Notes: a model not told the origin generated them from the letters alone. A stretch of DNA of 64,000 nucleotides from Oceanobacter sp045430275 (GCA_045430275.1 JAILXU010000003.1:186001-250000), one strand, 5' to 3'. Shown: positions 36,101 through 44,308, numbered from the stretch's first letter. Numbers and translations: made by a program.

Positions 36101-36395
36101 GATTGATGATTTTGGCACCGGCTATTCATCCCTCAGTTACCTTCGCCGCTTGCCGGTGGACAAAGTGAAAATTGACAAGTCGTTTGTCGATGATCTGGCC
36201 GGAGAGCACAGCAATAGTGCCATTGCCGACGCCATTATCCGTATGTCCAAAGCCATGGGGCTGGCCGTTATTGCCGAAGGTGTGGAAGATGAAGCTCAGG
36301 AAGCACAACTGATGGCACTGGGGTGTGAACAGGGACAAGGGTATTTCTACAGCCGCCCGGTGCCTGCGGGGGAGTTTACTGATAGTAGCCTATAG
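33117..36395 (+). CDS. Four-CBS, three-PAS, GGDEF-EAL cyclic-di-GMP protein
   Basis: This 1092-residue cytoplasmic protein carries four CBS motifs (about residues 8-60, 68-122, 137-190 and 203-255), three PAS domains (about 291-410, 422-535 and 543-662), a GGDEF domain (about 667-825) and an EAL domain (about 840-1085). The GGDEF site reads M-D-G-D-E-F (residues 747-752), so the first Gly is Asp and cyclase activity is doubtful. The EAL site is intact: E876-A-L-L-R, DDFGTGYSSLSYL and KIDKSFV. It is most likely a c-di-GMP phosphodiesterase sensing adenine nucleotides through CBS and redox or small molecules through PAS. Confidence 0.92.
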   Translation: MGFMYKKLVLGDIMTSPVTTVPVTTSLCEVLEIMARQRLSSLVIADDDGPVGIFTEMDVLKLPQSSLDGVSVSDFMSTCLIQAPATTEFRDGYQIISKRGIRHLLITDAAGDAVGLVSESDFIRNISSELLMGFRDVQSVMTTDLHTLPPETPLDTAMDSMRRQRVSYVIVEAERRPLGIITLRDLVRLQLGSDVLASRTLREVMCSPVKTTCEQTLLPEVLLDMERANVRQLVVTDADGCLAGLVSYHSLIGQLLDGHMDDLLLILECYGKDVREAEAKIRSHHELNEAKRRLSSVMNTLPYGIVECDLNGGVNYVNRSYQTLLGLQEDDIIGQRIWNLKLNREDRSRIRAFFSSLENQWPKPTSYTAKYTNNDDGRELILAVVWNYQSDAQGNTVGITCVVSDITQQSQAEKVIKNRKVELEQIFTALPVALVFADAERRITRVNPAFTGMFQYTEEEVLGRSTAMFYESYDDFLEQGKLRFSKDCPSSRTSYELKYRKKDGTLFHSRSVGTAVKDSDGQVIGMLGLVEDITAEKRSDEYRQLVSRIFENTSEGIFITNAEAEIVEVNQAFLDITGYQHDEVIGQNPRLLKSGRHDEHFYRQFWESLKVSGQWVGEVWNRRKDGAIYPEWQNINRVLDEQGNTSHYISVFSDITSRKESQETIEHLAHYDRLTGLPNRLLLLARLDQAFNSYRDQAYPFCLITIDLDMFKDVNDGLGPSIGDGVLQDVAQRLQAAFKPSDCVARMDGDEFVVLVEGIDSVDKASALLQRIMELFRQPFRAQGQEFHLSASIGTALCPQDGLNKSDLLRNAESAMHQAKKEGRNTYCFYTGELTTQAAERMAVGSQLKGAIDRNELVLYYQPQVDLASRSIIGCEALLRWFSTDLGFVPPDRFIPVAEDLGLIHDIGDWVLNTACQQARTWLDNGVAFGQMSVNVSGSEISKGDLLQRVTHALDTARLAPEYLQLEITETVIMRTSEDVVAQLQSLRELGVTLSIDDFGTGYSSLSYLRRLPVDKVKIDKSFVDDLAGEHSNSAIADAIIRMSKAMGLAVIAEGVEDEAQEAQLMALGCEQGQGYFYSRPVPAGEFTDSSL

Positions 36396-36410
36396 GCTAC
36401 AGTTTGATCT

Positions 36411-36710
36411 ATGAGTTACGAAATTGTATCAACAGAAACGTTCAGCCGATGGCTGAGTAGAGTTAAAGATCGTCAAGCCAGAAAAGCCATTGCCATGCGG
36501 CTTACGCGGGCCGAGGCTGGAAACCTGGGAGACATCAAATCTGTTGGCGGTGCAGTAAGTGAAATGAGAATTTTTGTTGGGAAGGGCTACAGAATTTATT
36601 TCACTATTCGTGATGGAAAGCTGGTTATTTTGTTGTGTGGTGGAGATAAGTCGAGCCAGGCAAGGGATATTCAGCAAGCTAAAGACATTCTAAATCACTT
36701 GGAGGACTAG
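36411..36710 (+). CDS. HigB/RelE-like toxin of a type II toxin-antitoxin pair
   Basis: This 99-residue basic protein matches the 'addiction module killer protein' subgroup of the RelE/ParE superfamily: ETFSRWLSRVKDRQARKAIAMRLTRAEAGNLGDIKSVGGAVSEMRIFVGKGYRIYFTIRDGKLVILLCGGDKSSQARDI, with the conserved RIYF strand and final GGDKS motif. Such toxins are usually ribosome-dependent mRNA endonucleases. The toxin gene precedes the antitoxin by 3 bp, the typical order for this subgroup. Confidence 0.9.
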   Translation: MSYEIVSTETFSRWLSRVKDRQARKAIAMRLTRAEAGNLGDIKSVGGAVSEMRIFVGKGYRIYFTIRDGKLVILLCGGDKSSQARDIQQAKDILNHLED

Positions 36711-36713
36711 GTT

Positions 36714-37010
36714 ATGGGAGAAAAATTGTCCGCTTTTAACCCGGTTGATTTCCTGCAGGGAGAAGATGAGATTGCCGAGTATTTGGCAGAAGCGTATCTC
36801 GATGAAGATCCCAATGTGTTTATTATTGCGCTGGGCCATGTAGCAAAGCACAAAGGCATCAGCGCATTGGCTCAGGAAACTGGCCTGAACAGAGAGAGCT
36901 TGTATAAAACATTCAGTGGCAAGGTTCAGCCCAGATGGGACACCATTCACAGGCTTATGCGCGCATTGAATGTGAGACTGATCACCACTCAACCCCTTCC
37001 CCGAGCCTGA
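36714..37010 (+). CDS. HigA-like antitoxin (helix-turn-helix)
   Basis: This 98-residue protein matches the 'probable addiction module antidote' family: FLQGEDEIAEYLAEAYLDEDPNVFIIALGHVAKHKGISALAQETGLNRESLYKTFSGKVQPRWDTIHRLMRALNVRL. The Xre-like helix-turn-helix spans about residues 45-90. It neutralises the toxin encoded just upstream and probably represses the operon. The pair is inserted between a signalling gene and ogt without flanking repeats that I can see. Confidence 0.9.
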   Translation: MGEKLSAFNPVDFLQGEDEIAEYLAEAYLDEDPNVFIIALGHVAKHKGISALAQETGLNRESLYKTFSGKVQPRWDTIHRLMRALNVRLITTQPLPRA

Positions 37011-37024
37011 GCCACGCCTGAAGC

Positions 37025-37555
37025 CTAGACAGCTTCGGGCGTTTCTCGTTCCCTCTTCAACAACAACTGCTGCAGCGCGTCGCCCCAGCGATAGCCCAGT
37101 GTCTCGTCTGTGCCCTGCACTCGATGGCAGGGAATCAATACCGCAATTTTATTGCCATGGCAGGCTTTGGCTGCCGCACGTCCGGCATCGGGCAGGCCGG
37201 TGGCGGCGGCCAGTTCGTCCGGGCTGATAACGCTACCGGGGGGAATGCTTTGCAGGTAATTCCAGACAGCTTGCTGGAAGCCTGTGCCGTCGAGATGCAG
37301 CGGTGGCGCATCGGTACGCAGGCCAATGGCAATGTCCAGAGCGGCCTGATGCCAGTCAGCAGCGTGGCCCGGCACTTCGGTCAGGCGCGTCAGCAGGGTA
37401 TCGGCCAGTGGGAAGTCGTCACTCAGGGTCTGGAGCAGGGTGTCGGTTTGCTCGCCAATGTACAGAGCGCAGATGCCCTGCGGGCTGGAGGCGACCAGAA
37501 TCTTGCCGAGTGAGGTGTTGGAGATACTGCACGTCAGTGAGGCCGGTTGGGTCAT
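37025..37555 (-). CDS. ogt: Methylated-DNA--protein-cysteine methyltransferase (Ogt)
   Basis: This 176-residue protein has the active site IPCHRV with acceptor C143, preceded by GTGFQQAVWNYLQSIPPG and the helix-turn-helix SPDELAAATGLPDAGRAAAKACHGN. It is a suicide repair enzyme that removes alkyl groups from O6-methylguanine. The region after the active site is slightly different from E. coli Ogt (QGTDETLGYRWG) but has the expected length. Confidence 0.92.
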   Translation of the reverse strand: MTQPASLTCSISNTSLGKILVASSPQGICALYIGEQTDTLLQTLSDDFPLADTLLTRLTEVPGHAADWHQAALDIAIGLRTDAPPLHLDGTGFQQAVWNYLQSIPPGSVISPDELAAATGLPDAGRAAAKACHGNKIAVLIPCHRVQGTDETLGYRWGDALQQLLLKRERETPEAV

Positions 37556-37659
37556 GGGAGTGACTCCTGTGCTGCTCCTCTGAATGGTATGAATCAGTAT
37601 AGCAAGTCATTGTCGTTGGGCTGTGTGACGGATTGTGCAGGGTATGGCGTGATTAACAG

Positions 37660-37683
37660 AACAGGGCTGTTTTTAGCCCTGTT
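37660..37683. terminator. Hairpin with a T-rich loop between ogt and the permease gene
   Basis: AACAGGGCT-GTTTTT-AGCCCTGTT is a perfect 9-bp stem. It lies downstream of the permease gene (minus strand) and may terminate it, with weak T-tracts. Confidence 0.5.
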
Positions 37684-37690
37684 GATTGGT

Positions 37691-37732
37691 GGTGCTGCTT
37701 GGAAGGTGCTGCTTGGAAGGTGCAGTTTGGAA
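37691..37732. repeat. 14-bp direct tandem repeat, three copies
   Basis: GGTGCTGCTTGGAA occurs twice without gap (37691-37718), then a third copy with two differences (37719-37732), ending just 6 bp from the permease stop codon. It is probably a slipped-strand duplication; no function is seen. Confidence 0.75.
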
Positions 37733-37738
37733 AGCCGT

Positions 37739-39100
37739 TCAGATCGGCTCGGGTTCAAACAGACCGCGCTTCATATAGAACCGTACCCACAAAAACGCGA
37801 TCAGGCTGATCACCAGCAGCATGCCGCCGGTAATCTGGTAGACCTGCGCGGTCATCTCCGGGGTGGGCGCGTTGTTGAGCGCGACGTAGCCCATCGCCAC
37901 CAGTCCGAGCAGTTGTGGCAGTGGATAAAACGGCGTCCTGTACGGGCGTTCGGCGTTGGGATAACGGCGGCGCAGCACCAGCACATTGATGTGAGCAACC
38001 ATATACGCCAGCAGCCAACTGGTGGAGGCCGATATCACCAGCAGAATCAGCGTATCGATACTGGTCAGCAACAGGGTGACGGCAATGGCGGCGGTCATAA
38101 AGACAATCCCGATCCAGGGCGTTTGGAAGCGGCGTGACAGCACTTTCATCTGTGGAAAAGCCTGCCCGTTTTCGGCCATGCCCTGCAGCATTCTTGGCAC
38201 TCCGGCCAGCACGGTATTGACAGTGCTGCACGTGGCGGCAACGCCCATAATCGTGACGATCAACAAGCCGGAATCACCAAAAACGGCGACCACATAATCA
38301 AGGTACGGTAGCTCGGACGTCACCAGCGTGTCGGCGGGAACACGCTGAGCCGCGCCGACCACAAACAGCAGAAACACCATCAGAATAATGGTCAGCCCCC
38401 AGGACATCGCGCGAGGAATGTTCTTCACCGGATCTTTGACTTCATGGATCAGCGGGCAGATAAATTCAGCGCCCACCATCAGCCACATGGCCAGCGCAAT
38501 CAGGCCGATAAAGCTGCCATCGAGTACGCCGTTCCAGCTCCAGTCGACCGCTTCCGAGGTGGCGATTGTGGCGCTTGGGTCGGTGCCGAAGACGGCCATC
38601 AGGCCGGTCAGAATCAGGGCAATCAGCAAGATGGACGCCAGCAGGTTCTGGACTTTGGAAAACACATCGGCACCGAGGTAGTTGGTGATGGCAAACAGAA
38701 CCAGAATCGCAAAGGGCACCGACATATCCGGCAACACGCCGGGCAGCAGTTCGTTGATCAGCACATTGACCAGAAACATCTCCACCGGAATGGCCAGCAC
38801 GGCAACCACCACGTAACCGGCGAACACCGCCACAATGGCCGGAAAGTGACCGATGGCTTTCTCGGTATAGGTCGCCAGCGTGCCGGAGTGGGGCAGCATC
38901 AGCGACAGCTCCGAGAAGGTCATGGCATTGAACTGGGCCAGCATCCAGGCCACCAGCATGGCGACCACAAAGGCCATGCCGCCCATGCCGATGCCCTGAG
39001 TGGCAGAAATCATCGAGCCTTGAACAATCACCAGCCCGACACAGATGGCCAACATACTCAACAGGCCAATGCGCGGGCCGGATGAAGCGCGTGCGTTCAT
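37739..39100 (-). CDS. APC-family amino acid/amine permease
   Basis: This 453-residue protein has about 12 membrane helices. The N-terminus, IGLLSMLAICVGLVIVQGSMISATQGIGMGGMAFVVAMLVAWMLAQFNAMTFSELSLMLP, shows the APC superfamily helix 1 break. LPHSGTLATYTEKAIGHFPAIVAVFAGYVV and FICPLIHEVKDPVKNIPRAM also match. It imports an amino acid or amine by proton or sodium symport. The start overlaps the stop of the upstream AraC regulator gene by 4 nt (ATGA), so the two are coupled. The context suggests an amine substrate. Confidence 0.88.
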   Translation of the reverse strand: MNARASSGPRIGLLSMLAICVGLVIVQGSMISATQGIGMGGMAFVVAMLVAWMLAQFNAMTFSELSLMLPHSGTLATYTEKAIGHFPAIVAVFAGYVVVAVLAIPVEMFLVNVLINELLPGVLPDMSVPFAILVLFAITNYLGADVFSKVQNLLASILLIALILTGLMAVFGTDPSATIATSEAVDWSWNGVLDGSFIGLIALAMWLMVGAEFICPLIHEVKDPVKNIPRAMSWGLTIILMVFLLFVVGAAQRVPADTLVTSELPYLDYVVAVFGDSGLLIVTIMGVAATCSTVNTVLAGVPRMLQGMAENGQAFPQMKVLSRRFQTPWIGIVFMTAAIAVTLLLTSIDTLILLVISASTSWLLAYMVAHINVLVLRRRYPNAERPYRTPFYPLPQLLGLVAMGYVALNNAPTPEMTAQVYQITGGMLLVISLIAFLWVRFYMKRGLFEPEPI

Positions 39101-40056
39101 AACCTCACCTCCTGATCAGCCAGTTGGGCGGCTCGATAGTGCTTGGGCGAGACACCGTATTGCTTCTTGAACGCACGGCTGAAGTGCGCCGAATCGCTGA
39201 AGCCCCACTTGAACGCAATGCTGGTAATGGAGGTGCGCTGATGGCTGCTGGCCACCAGGTCGGATGCGCAGCGCTGCAGGCGTGAGCGCAAAATAAACCG
39301 GCACACGCTGTCGTTATGATCCTCAAAAATACGGTGTAACTGACGCACTGAAATGTTCAGTTGTCGGGCCAGCAAGGCCGGGTTCAGCCCTCCGTTTTGA
39401 ATATCACGACTGATCAGCACCTGGGCGGCCTGCCACAAGTCGCGGTTCAGATGGCTCAGGGCGCTGGCGGAAAATTCCGACTGACACAACGACGGCTTTA
39501 ACAGCGTCAGAATGGCGTCTTCAATAACGTCCTTTTCCTGTCGCTGTTCCTGTGGATAACCCTGCACGGTCGCGAGTTTGTCGAGCATGGTACGGATCAT
39601 CAGACCGGCGGTGGTCTGCTGGTTGACCTTGCCAAAGACGGGCGTTGATGCGCCCAGATTTTCTTCCACCCGGTGGCGGTCGAGCGCAAAGGAAACGTGC
39701 TCAATGGTGCCGAATGGGCTGAGTTCACACGGCTTGATGCCGTTCATCAGAAAGATTTCTCCCGGTGACAACTGCAGCGAATGGTTTTCGGTGCTGAAGC
39801 GGGCAAACCCCGAGTTATGCATCACCAGAAAACAATGGTCGATGTTTTCCTGGTCGGCGTTGGTGCCAGCGCGAAAAATGCGCCCGGCATTGGTGCGTAT
39901 ATTGGCGGCATCGACATCGGTGCGGGGATTGCGTGATAGCTCGCCAATAAAATGGCTGCCAGTCTCGGGCAGTTGGGTAACAAAGTTGCCACAGACGGCG
40001 CGCATCTGGGTTTGCCACTGATCCAGGGCGTGATAGTCCGCGTCGGGATAAGTCAT
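39097..40056 (-). CDS. AraC-family regulator, FeaR-like
   Basis: This 319-residue regulator has an N-terminal AraC-binding-like sensor domain (about 20-200) and a C-terminal double helix-turn-helix (about 215-312, ending VASSHQRTSITSIAFKWGFSDSAHFSRAFKKQYGVSPKHYR). The N-terminus, with ENIDHCFLVMHNSGFARFSTENHSLQLSPGEIFLMNGIKPCEL, resembles FeaR, the activator of aromatic amine oxidation genes. It is coupled to the permease gene and divergent from the cupin-porin-oxidase genes, which are likely its targets. Confidence 0.88.
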   Translation of the reverse strand: MTYPDADYHALDQWQTQMRAVCGNFVTQLPETGSHFIGELSRNPRTDVDAANIRTNAGRIFRAGTNADQENIDHCFLVMHNSGFARFSTENHSLQLSPGEIFLMNGIKPCELSPFGTIEHVSFALDRHRVEENLGASTPVFGKVNQQTTAGLMIRTMLDKLATVQGYPQEQRQEKDVIEDAILTLLKPSLCQSEFSASALSHLNRDLWQAAQVLISRDIQNGGLNPALLARQLNISVRQLHRIFEDHNDSVCRFILRSRLQRCASDLVASSHQRTSITSIAFKWGFSDSAHFSRAFKKQYGVSPKHYRAAQLADQEVRL

Positions 40057-40381
40057 GGTTTCACCTATTCTGTATCCGGTCAGACAGTGTGAGAGGACAA
40101 ACCTGTTGCTGGCCTGTCGGGCGTGTCACAGCCACTGTCTGAGTATTATTTTTATTCTCGACCACACATCCGCTGTTGGTGGATTGTTTGGGCCAGGCGT
40201 GCCCTGCAGCCATGTTGCCCAGTGTGTTGACACTATCACCGAGCTTTTTCCTGTTTTCTTGATCCTGTGTGCCAGATGTCATTCAGATGCAAAAAGCTGT
40301 CACGCTGATTCAAGAACCCCGCCTCCCTGTTCGCCAATACTGAAGCCCTCTAAAGCGTTACCACACAACAGGAAATTGACT
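40057..40381 (+). promoter_or_regulatory. Divergent control region between the araC-type and cupin genes
   Basis: This 325-bp gap has no gene I can support; in-frame codons upstream of the cupin start are an open frame without a ribosome site. It must contain promoters for both directions and presumably the AraC-type binding sites, but I found no clear direct repeats. The ribosome site CAGGAAA precedes the cupin start. Confidence 0.35.
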
Positions 40382-40747
40382 ATGCAAGCGTTGAAACTGA
40401 CGACGGACACTTCCTCAATGCAGAGTGTTGGCAGTGTTGCCAATCTGGGTTCTGAAGTGATTGAAGGCAACCCGGAAGGCACCATTCAGTTTCTGTCAGG
40501 CAACCCGGAAACCAATGTTGCCGTGGCTCTGTTTGGCTGCAGCAAGGGCGTCTTCCGCATGGTGTATCCGTTTGACGAGCACGCCACCGTGCTGTCGGGC
40601 CGAGTCACGTTGAAGAACGAAAACACCGGTGAAACCGAGACCTTTGGCCCTGGTGACGGCTGGCACTTCGAGAAAGGCACTTCCGTGCTCTGGACAGTGG
40701 AAACAGACGATTTCGTCAAGCACTACATGAGCATTGTTGAAGGCTAA
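40382..40747 (+). CDS. Small cupin-domain protein (DUF861/EutQ-like)
   Basis: This protein is 121 residues from ATG 40382. A single cupin fold of the (S)-ureidoglycine aminohydrolase/DUF861 type is visible: GVFRMVYPFDEHATVLSGRVTLKNENTGETETFGPGDGWHFEKGTSVLWTVETDDFVKHYM. The family is linked to metabolite binding or small enzyme roles, often next to FAD amine/amino acid oxidases and aldehyde dehydrogenases. Here it opens the run cupin-porin-FAD oxidase. Catalytic activity is not established from the sequence. Confidence 0.8.
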   Translation: MQALKLTTDTSSMQSVGSVANLGSEVIEGNPEGTIQFLSGNPETNVAVALFGCSKGVFRMVYPFDEHATVLSGRVTLKNENTGETETFGPGDGWHFEKGTSVLWTVETDDFVKHYMSIVEG

Positions 40748-40818
40748 CGGTTTTCCATTTCCGGCTCTGCACCCGGCAGGGCAGGCACAACAATAACAAG
40801 ATGATTTGGAGATGCTTC

Positions 40819-42135
40819 GTGAAAGATCAACTGAAATATTCGTCACTGGCCGCCGCTGTACTGGCCGCCAATGCCATGGCCTTACCGGTTCTGGAAACAG
40901 ACACCAGTACCTTGAACCTGGCCGTTGATGGCGGGGTACTGTATGCCCAGAGCCAGGAAAGCTATGCCCAGTTTCGTGGCGAAGAAGACAGTGTGAGCTG
41001 GCAGGAAGGCTATCTCAAGGTCGGCCTGGACGGCATACATAACCTGGGGCCTTCTTCGGTGTATGGCGGCGTCAGCTTGTCTTCAACTGGCACCTGGGGC
41101 GATGGCGATGCGGCTGGTTTTACCAACGGTAAAGAGCGCCGTACAGCGGTGGAAAATGCCTTTGTGGGCTGGAAATCCGGCAATCTGATCGAAGCGCTGG
41201 GCGAAGACGGCCTGGATATCTCGTTTGGTCGCCAGACGCTGGTGATCGGCGATGGTTTTCTGATCAATGGTGACGCCCTGAACGTTGGTCAAGGTGCTGA
41301 AGATGCGATTGGTATCGACGGTATAGATCGAGGCGGTGCCTACTGGATGGGCGGCAGTGGCCGTTCTGCGTTTGATAAAACGCTGGTGGTTCGCGTCGGT
41401 GGCAACAGCGGTGTACGTGCTGACCTGTTCAAGGTGGAGTCCGACAACCTGTTGCAGGGTGAAACCGGCATGACCGGTGCCAACCTGGAATACGTCGGCG
41501 AACAAGGCACCTTTGCGTTGTTGCACTTCAAGAGCGAATCCGACGGCAAGATGGCCAACGCTGCCCGCGATGGCATGAAAACCACCAGTGTGCGTTATCA
41601 GGGGTCTGCCGGGGTTGAAAACCTGTTTCTGAGTGCTGAATTTGCGCATCAGAAGAACGACGATACCACCGGTCGTGGTGGCTATGTCGAAGCAGGATGG
41701 ACGTTCGCTGGCGTGCCGATGTCGCCGCAACTGACCTATCGTTACAGCACCTTTGATGAAAACTTTGACCCGCTGTTCTTCGGCTTCAATCGTGGCTATG
41801 GCACCTGGTTCCAGGGGGAAGTGGCGTCCAACTACGCTGGCCCGTTCAACGTGAATACCGATGTTCAGCACCTGTCCCTGAAAGCCAGCGCCAGCGAAGC
41901 CTTGCACTTTGGTGCGTTGTACTTTGATTTCTCTGACCATGAAAAAGTGGCTGGCAAAAACATGGACGCGCAGGAAATTGACCTCTACGTCGAGTACTTC
42001 CTGAACGACAACATGCTGGTTTCGCCGCTGCTGGGTTTCTTTACCCCGGATGCCGATTCTGCCAATGGCGGCAGCCAGATCGGTTCAGACGACACCAACA
42101 TGTACGCACAACTGGGCTTTTTCTTCTTCTACTGA
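40819..42135 (+). CDS. Outer-membrane porin of the catabolic locus
   Basis: This protein is 438 residues from GTG 40819 (TTGGAG lies 7-8 bp before it; an in-frame ATG at 40801 lacks such a site). A signal peptide (YSSLAAAVLAANAMA) is followed by a long beta-barrel with alternating strands and a C-terminal aromatic ending QLGFFFFY. Strands such as GLDISFGRQTLVIGDGFLINGDALNVG resemble alginate-export/OprD-like substrate-specific channels. It probably admits the amine or acid substrate of the surrounding cluster. A family beyond 'porin' is uncertain. Confidence 0.78.
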   Translation: MKDQLKYSSLAAAVLAANAMALPVLETDTSTLNLAVDGGVLYAQSQESYAQFRGEEDSVSWQEGYLKVGLDGIHNLGPSSVYGGVSLSSTGTWGDGDAAGFTNGKERRTAVENAFVGWKSGNLIEALGEDGLDISFGRQTLVIGDGFLINGDALNVGQGAEDAIGIDGIDRGGAYWMGGSGRSAFDKTLVVRVGGNSGVRADLFKVESDNLLQGETGMTGANLEYVGEQGTFALLHFKSESDGKMANAARDGMKTTSVRYQGSAGVENLFLSAEFAHQKNDDTTGRGGYVEAGWTFAGVPMSPQLTYRYSTFDENFDPLFFGFNRGYGTWFQGEVASNYAGPFNVNTDVQHLSLKASASEALHFGALYFDFSDHEKVAGKNMDAQEIDLYVEYFLNDNMLVSPLLGFFTPDADSANGGSQIGSDDTNMYAQLGFFFFY

Positions 42136-42244
42136 AGAAAACCTGTTGAAGAAAGTCTGTCGCCGTTTACCCAGCCCCTGCGGTCATCGCAACCGCAGGG
42201 ATTCAACACACTACCTCTTCGTATGGGAGAGACTGAGTACTGCC

Positions 42245-43552
42245 ATGAAAACTTTCGAGAATACCGAATCTTTAAGTTATTACCGCGCGACCCAGAAATA
42301 CGACCTGCGCTTCGCCCCTCTTAAAGAAGATATTGAAGCGGACGTGGTGGTGATCGGTGGTGGATTTTCCGGCATCAATACAGCGCTGGAACTGGCTGAA
42401 CAGGGCGTCACCAATATCGTGGTGCTGGAAGCACGGGTACTGGGCTACGGCGGCACCGGACGTAATGGCGGCCAGATCATGGCGGGCATTGGTCACGACC
42501 TCGACAAGATTGAAAAGCACGTCGGCAAGGAAGGCCTGAAGCGCATCATCGGCATCAGCAACGACGGCCAGAGAATCATTCGTGAGCGCATCGCCAAATA
42601 CAACATCGATGCCGACTTCAGCCACGGCTACGGTTATACCGGCTTTAACAAACGTCAGGAAAAAACCCTGGTGGAGTGGGAGAAAGACTTCCGCGAGATG
42701 TGCCCGGACGACGAGATCGAGCTGCTGACCGGCTCAGCCGTCAAAAGCGTGGTTGGCTCTGATGCCTACAGTTGTTGCCTGAAATACATGGGCGGCGGCC
42801 ACGTGCATTCCCTGAACCTGCTGCTGGGTGAAGCCAAGGCGCTGACCGATTATGGCGTGCGCATTTTTGAAAACAGTCAGGTACTGGATGTGGAATACGG
42901 CGAGCGCGTCACCGTGCGCACCGGCACGGGTTCGGTCAAGGCCAGCAAAATGCTGTGGGCCTGTGATTCCTGGCTCGATGGCATGGAACCGCATCTGCAC
43001 AAAAAGACCATTAATACCCAGGCGTTCCAGATTGCCACCGAAGTATTGCCGGACAGCCTGATCGAACAGATTTCACCGATTCGTGGCGCATACAGTGATA
43101 TTCGCCCGGTGATTGATTATTACCGCGTCACCAATGAAAACCGTTTGCTGTTTGGCTCGGCAACGCCAGTTCTGGAATATACGCCGTCGGATTTATACGA
43201 ATGGAATCGCCGGAATATGCTGAAGATTTTCCCTTATCTGAAAGACGTGAAAATCGATATGGCCTGGGGCGGCTGGATGGCGGTGGGTGAAAACCTGTTC
43301 CCGCAAATTGGTACGATTCCGGGGCAGGATAATGTCTTTTATGTACAGGGATATGCCGGTTTTGGTGTGACGCCAAGCCACATTGTCTGCAAGGTATTGG
43401 CCGAAGGTATCATGGGAGGTTCCGAGCGTTATGATCTGATCAGCTCAGTGCCTCATGTCGATATTATTGGTAAGGATAACTTCCGCCAGACTGTGCTCAG
43501 TGCAGGTAAAGCCTGGCATCAGGTATCCGGTTACTGGACGGGCCGCCGTTGA
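42245..43552 (+). CDS. PuuB-like FAD-dependent amine oxidoreductase (DAO family)
   Basis: This protein is 435 residues from ATG 42245, where the coding signal begins (an open frame extends to 42050 inside the porin end). The FAD dinucleotide motif VVVIGGGFSGINTALELAEQG (about residues 36-56), LGYGGTGRNGGQI, GGGHVHSLNLLLGEAKAL and the C-terminal VFYVQGYAGFGVTPSHIVCKVLAEGIMGGSERYDL closely parallel gamma-glutamylputrescine oxidase PuuB. It likely oxidises an amine to an aldehyde plus ammonia, feeding the aldehyde dehydrogenase 5.6 kb downstream. Confidence 0.87.
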   Translation: MKTFENTESLSYYRATQKYDLRFAPLKEDIEADVVVIGGGFSGINTALELAEQGVTNIVVLEARVLGYGGTGRNGGQIMAGIGHDLDKIEKHVGKEGLKRIIGISNDGQRIIRERIAKYNIDADFSHGYGYTGFNKRQEKTLVEWEKDFREMCPDDEIELLTGSAVKSVVGSDAYSCCLKYMGGGHVHSLNLLLGEAKALTDYGVRIFENSQVLDVEYGERVTVRTGTGSVKASKMLWACDSWLDGMEPHLHKKTINTQAFQIATEVLPDSLIEQISPIRGAYSDIRPVIDYYRVTNENRLLFGSATPVLEYTPSDLYEWNRRNMLKIFPYLKDVKIDMAWGGWMAVGENLFPQIGTIPGQDNVFYVQGYAGFGVTPSHIVCKVLAEGIMGGSERYDLISSVPHVDIIGKDNFRQTVLSAGKAWHQVSGYWTGRR

Positions 43553-43603
43553 TAAAGCGTGATATCCAATATATTGATTGAAAAATAGCAGATTATTATC
43601 GGC

Positions 43604-43668
43604 CGCAAGCGACCTCCTGCAAGATGATATTCAAGGTGTAGGAGCGGGCTTGCCCGCGATATCAGGCA
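43604..43668. repeat. Pseudomonas-style REP pair (BIME-like)
   Basis: CGCAAGCGACCTCCTGCA (43604-43621), an inverted REP half, is followed by GTAGGAGCGGG-CTTGCCCGCGAT, the well-known Pseudomonas REP core. The two inverted copies form an extragenic bipartite element between the FAD oxidase and stress protein genes. It is expected to be spread by RAYT transposases; none is in the window. Confidence 0.8.
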
Positions 43669-43797
43669 TATATGCCCGGATTAAAACCGCTATTTCGATA
43701 AATTATATTGGCGTTTATATCCGATTAATACGGCCCTTGGCCTGACGAATCTCCAACTCTGAATATCGGCATGGGTGTGTAACACCAGAGGTTTTCT

Positions 43798-44292
43798 ATG
43801 CTTCCTGATATTAAAACCATCCTGTATGCCTCGGATGTGCGTTCCGGCAGTCGCCCGGCGTTTCGTATGGCGGTCAAACTGGCGGTTGAAAATAACGCCA
43901 CGATTGTATTTCTGCACGCCTGTGAACCCTTTGATTCGGATATGCAGGATCAGATGCAGGATTATTTGCCGAAAAATGTCACCCGCATTCATACCGAACA
44001 AATTCTTGAAGCCCGACAGCAGCGCATCAGTGAACGCATTCAGGGTTTTCTGGAGGAAGAACTGGACGACAGCATGTTGCTGACATCACCGCCTCAGGTG
44101 GTGATTCGGACGGGTAAACCCAACCACGTCATTCTGGCGACGGCAAAGGAGTTCAACGCCGATCTGATCGTGATGGGCGACCGCGCCACCTCAACGCTGT
44201 CCCGCATGTTTCTTGGCTCAACGTCTCAGAACGTTGTGCACCAAAGCCCGACCCCGGTACTGATCGTACCTCTCACTGCCAATAATAATTAA
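43798..44292 (+). CDS. Universal stress protein (UspA family)
   Basis: This 164-residue single-domain USP begins with KTILYASDVRSGSRPAFRMAVKLA. Its ATP-binding loop is VMGDRATSTLSRMFLGSTSQNVVHQSPTPVLIV (the G-x2-9-G-S/T pattern, with Arg for the more usual His). USPs bind ATP or AMP and modulate stress and transporter activity. It lies 16 bp before the tctC-like gene, and USP genes frequently accompany TTT and TRAP transporter operons. Confidence 0.9.
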   Translation: MLPDIKTILYASDVRSGSRPAFRMAVKLAVENNATIVFLHACEPFDSDMQDQMQDYLPKNVTRIHTEQILEARQQRISERIQGFLEEELDDSMLLTSPPQVVIRTGKPNHVILATAKEFNADLIVMGDRATSTLSRMFLGSTSQNVVHQSPTPVLIVPLTANNN

Positions 44293-44308
44293 TACTGGAG
44301 AATACCTT

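Noticed and set aside
36411..37010. Toxin-antitoxin pair as part of a larger mobile element
   Set aside because: No flanking repeats, transposase or clear GC shift; it appears as a simple two-gene insertion.
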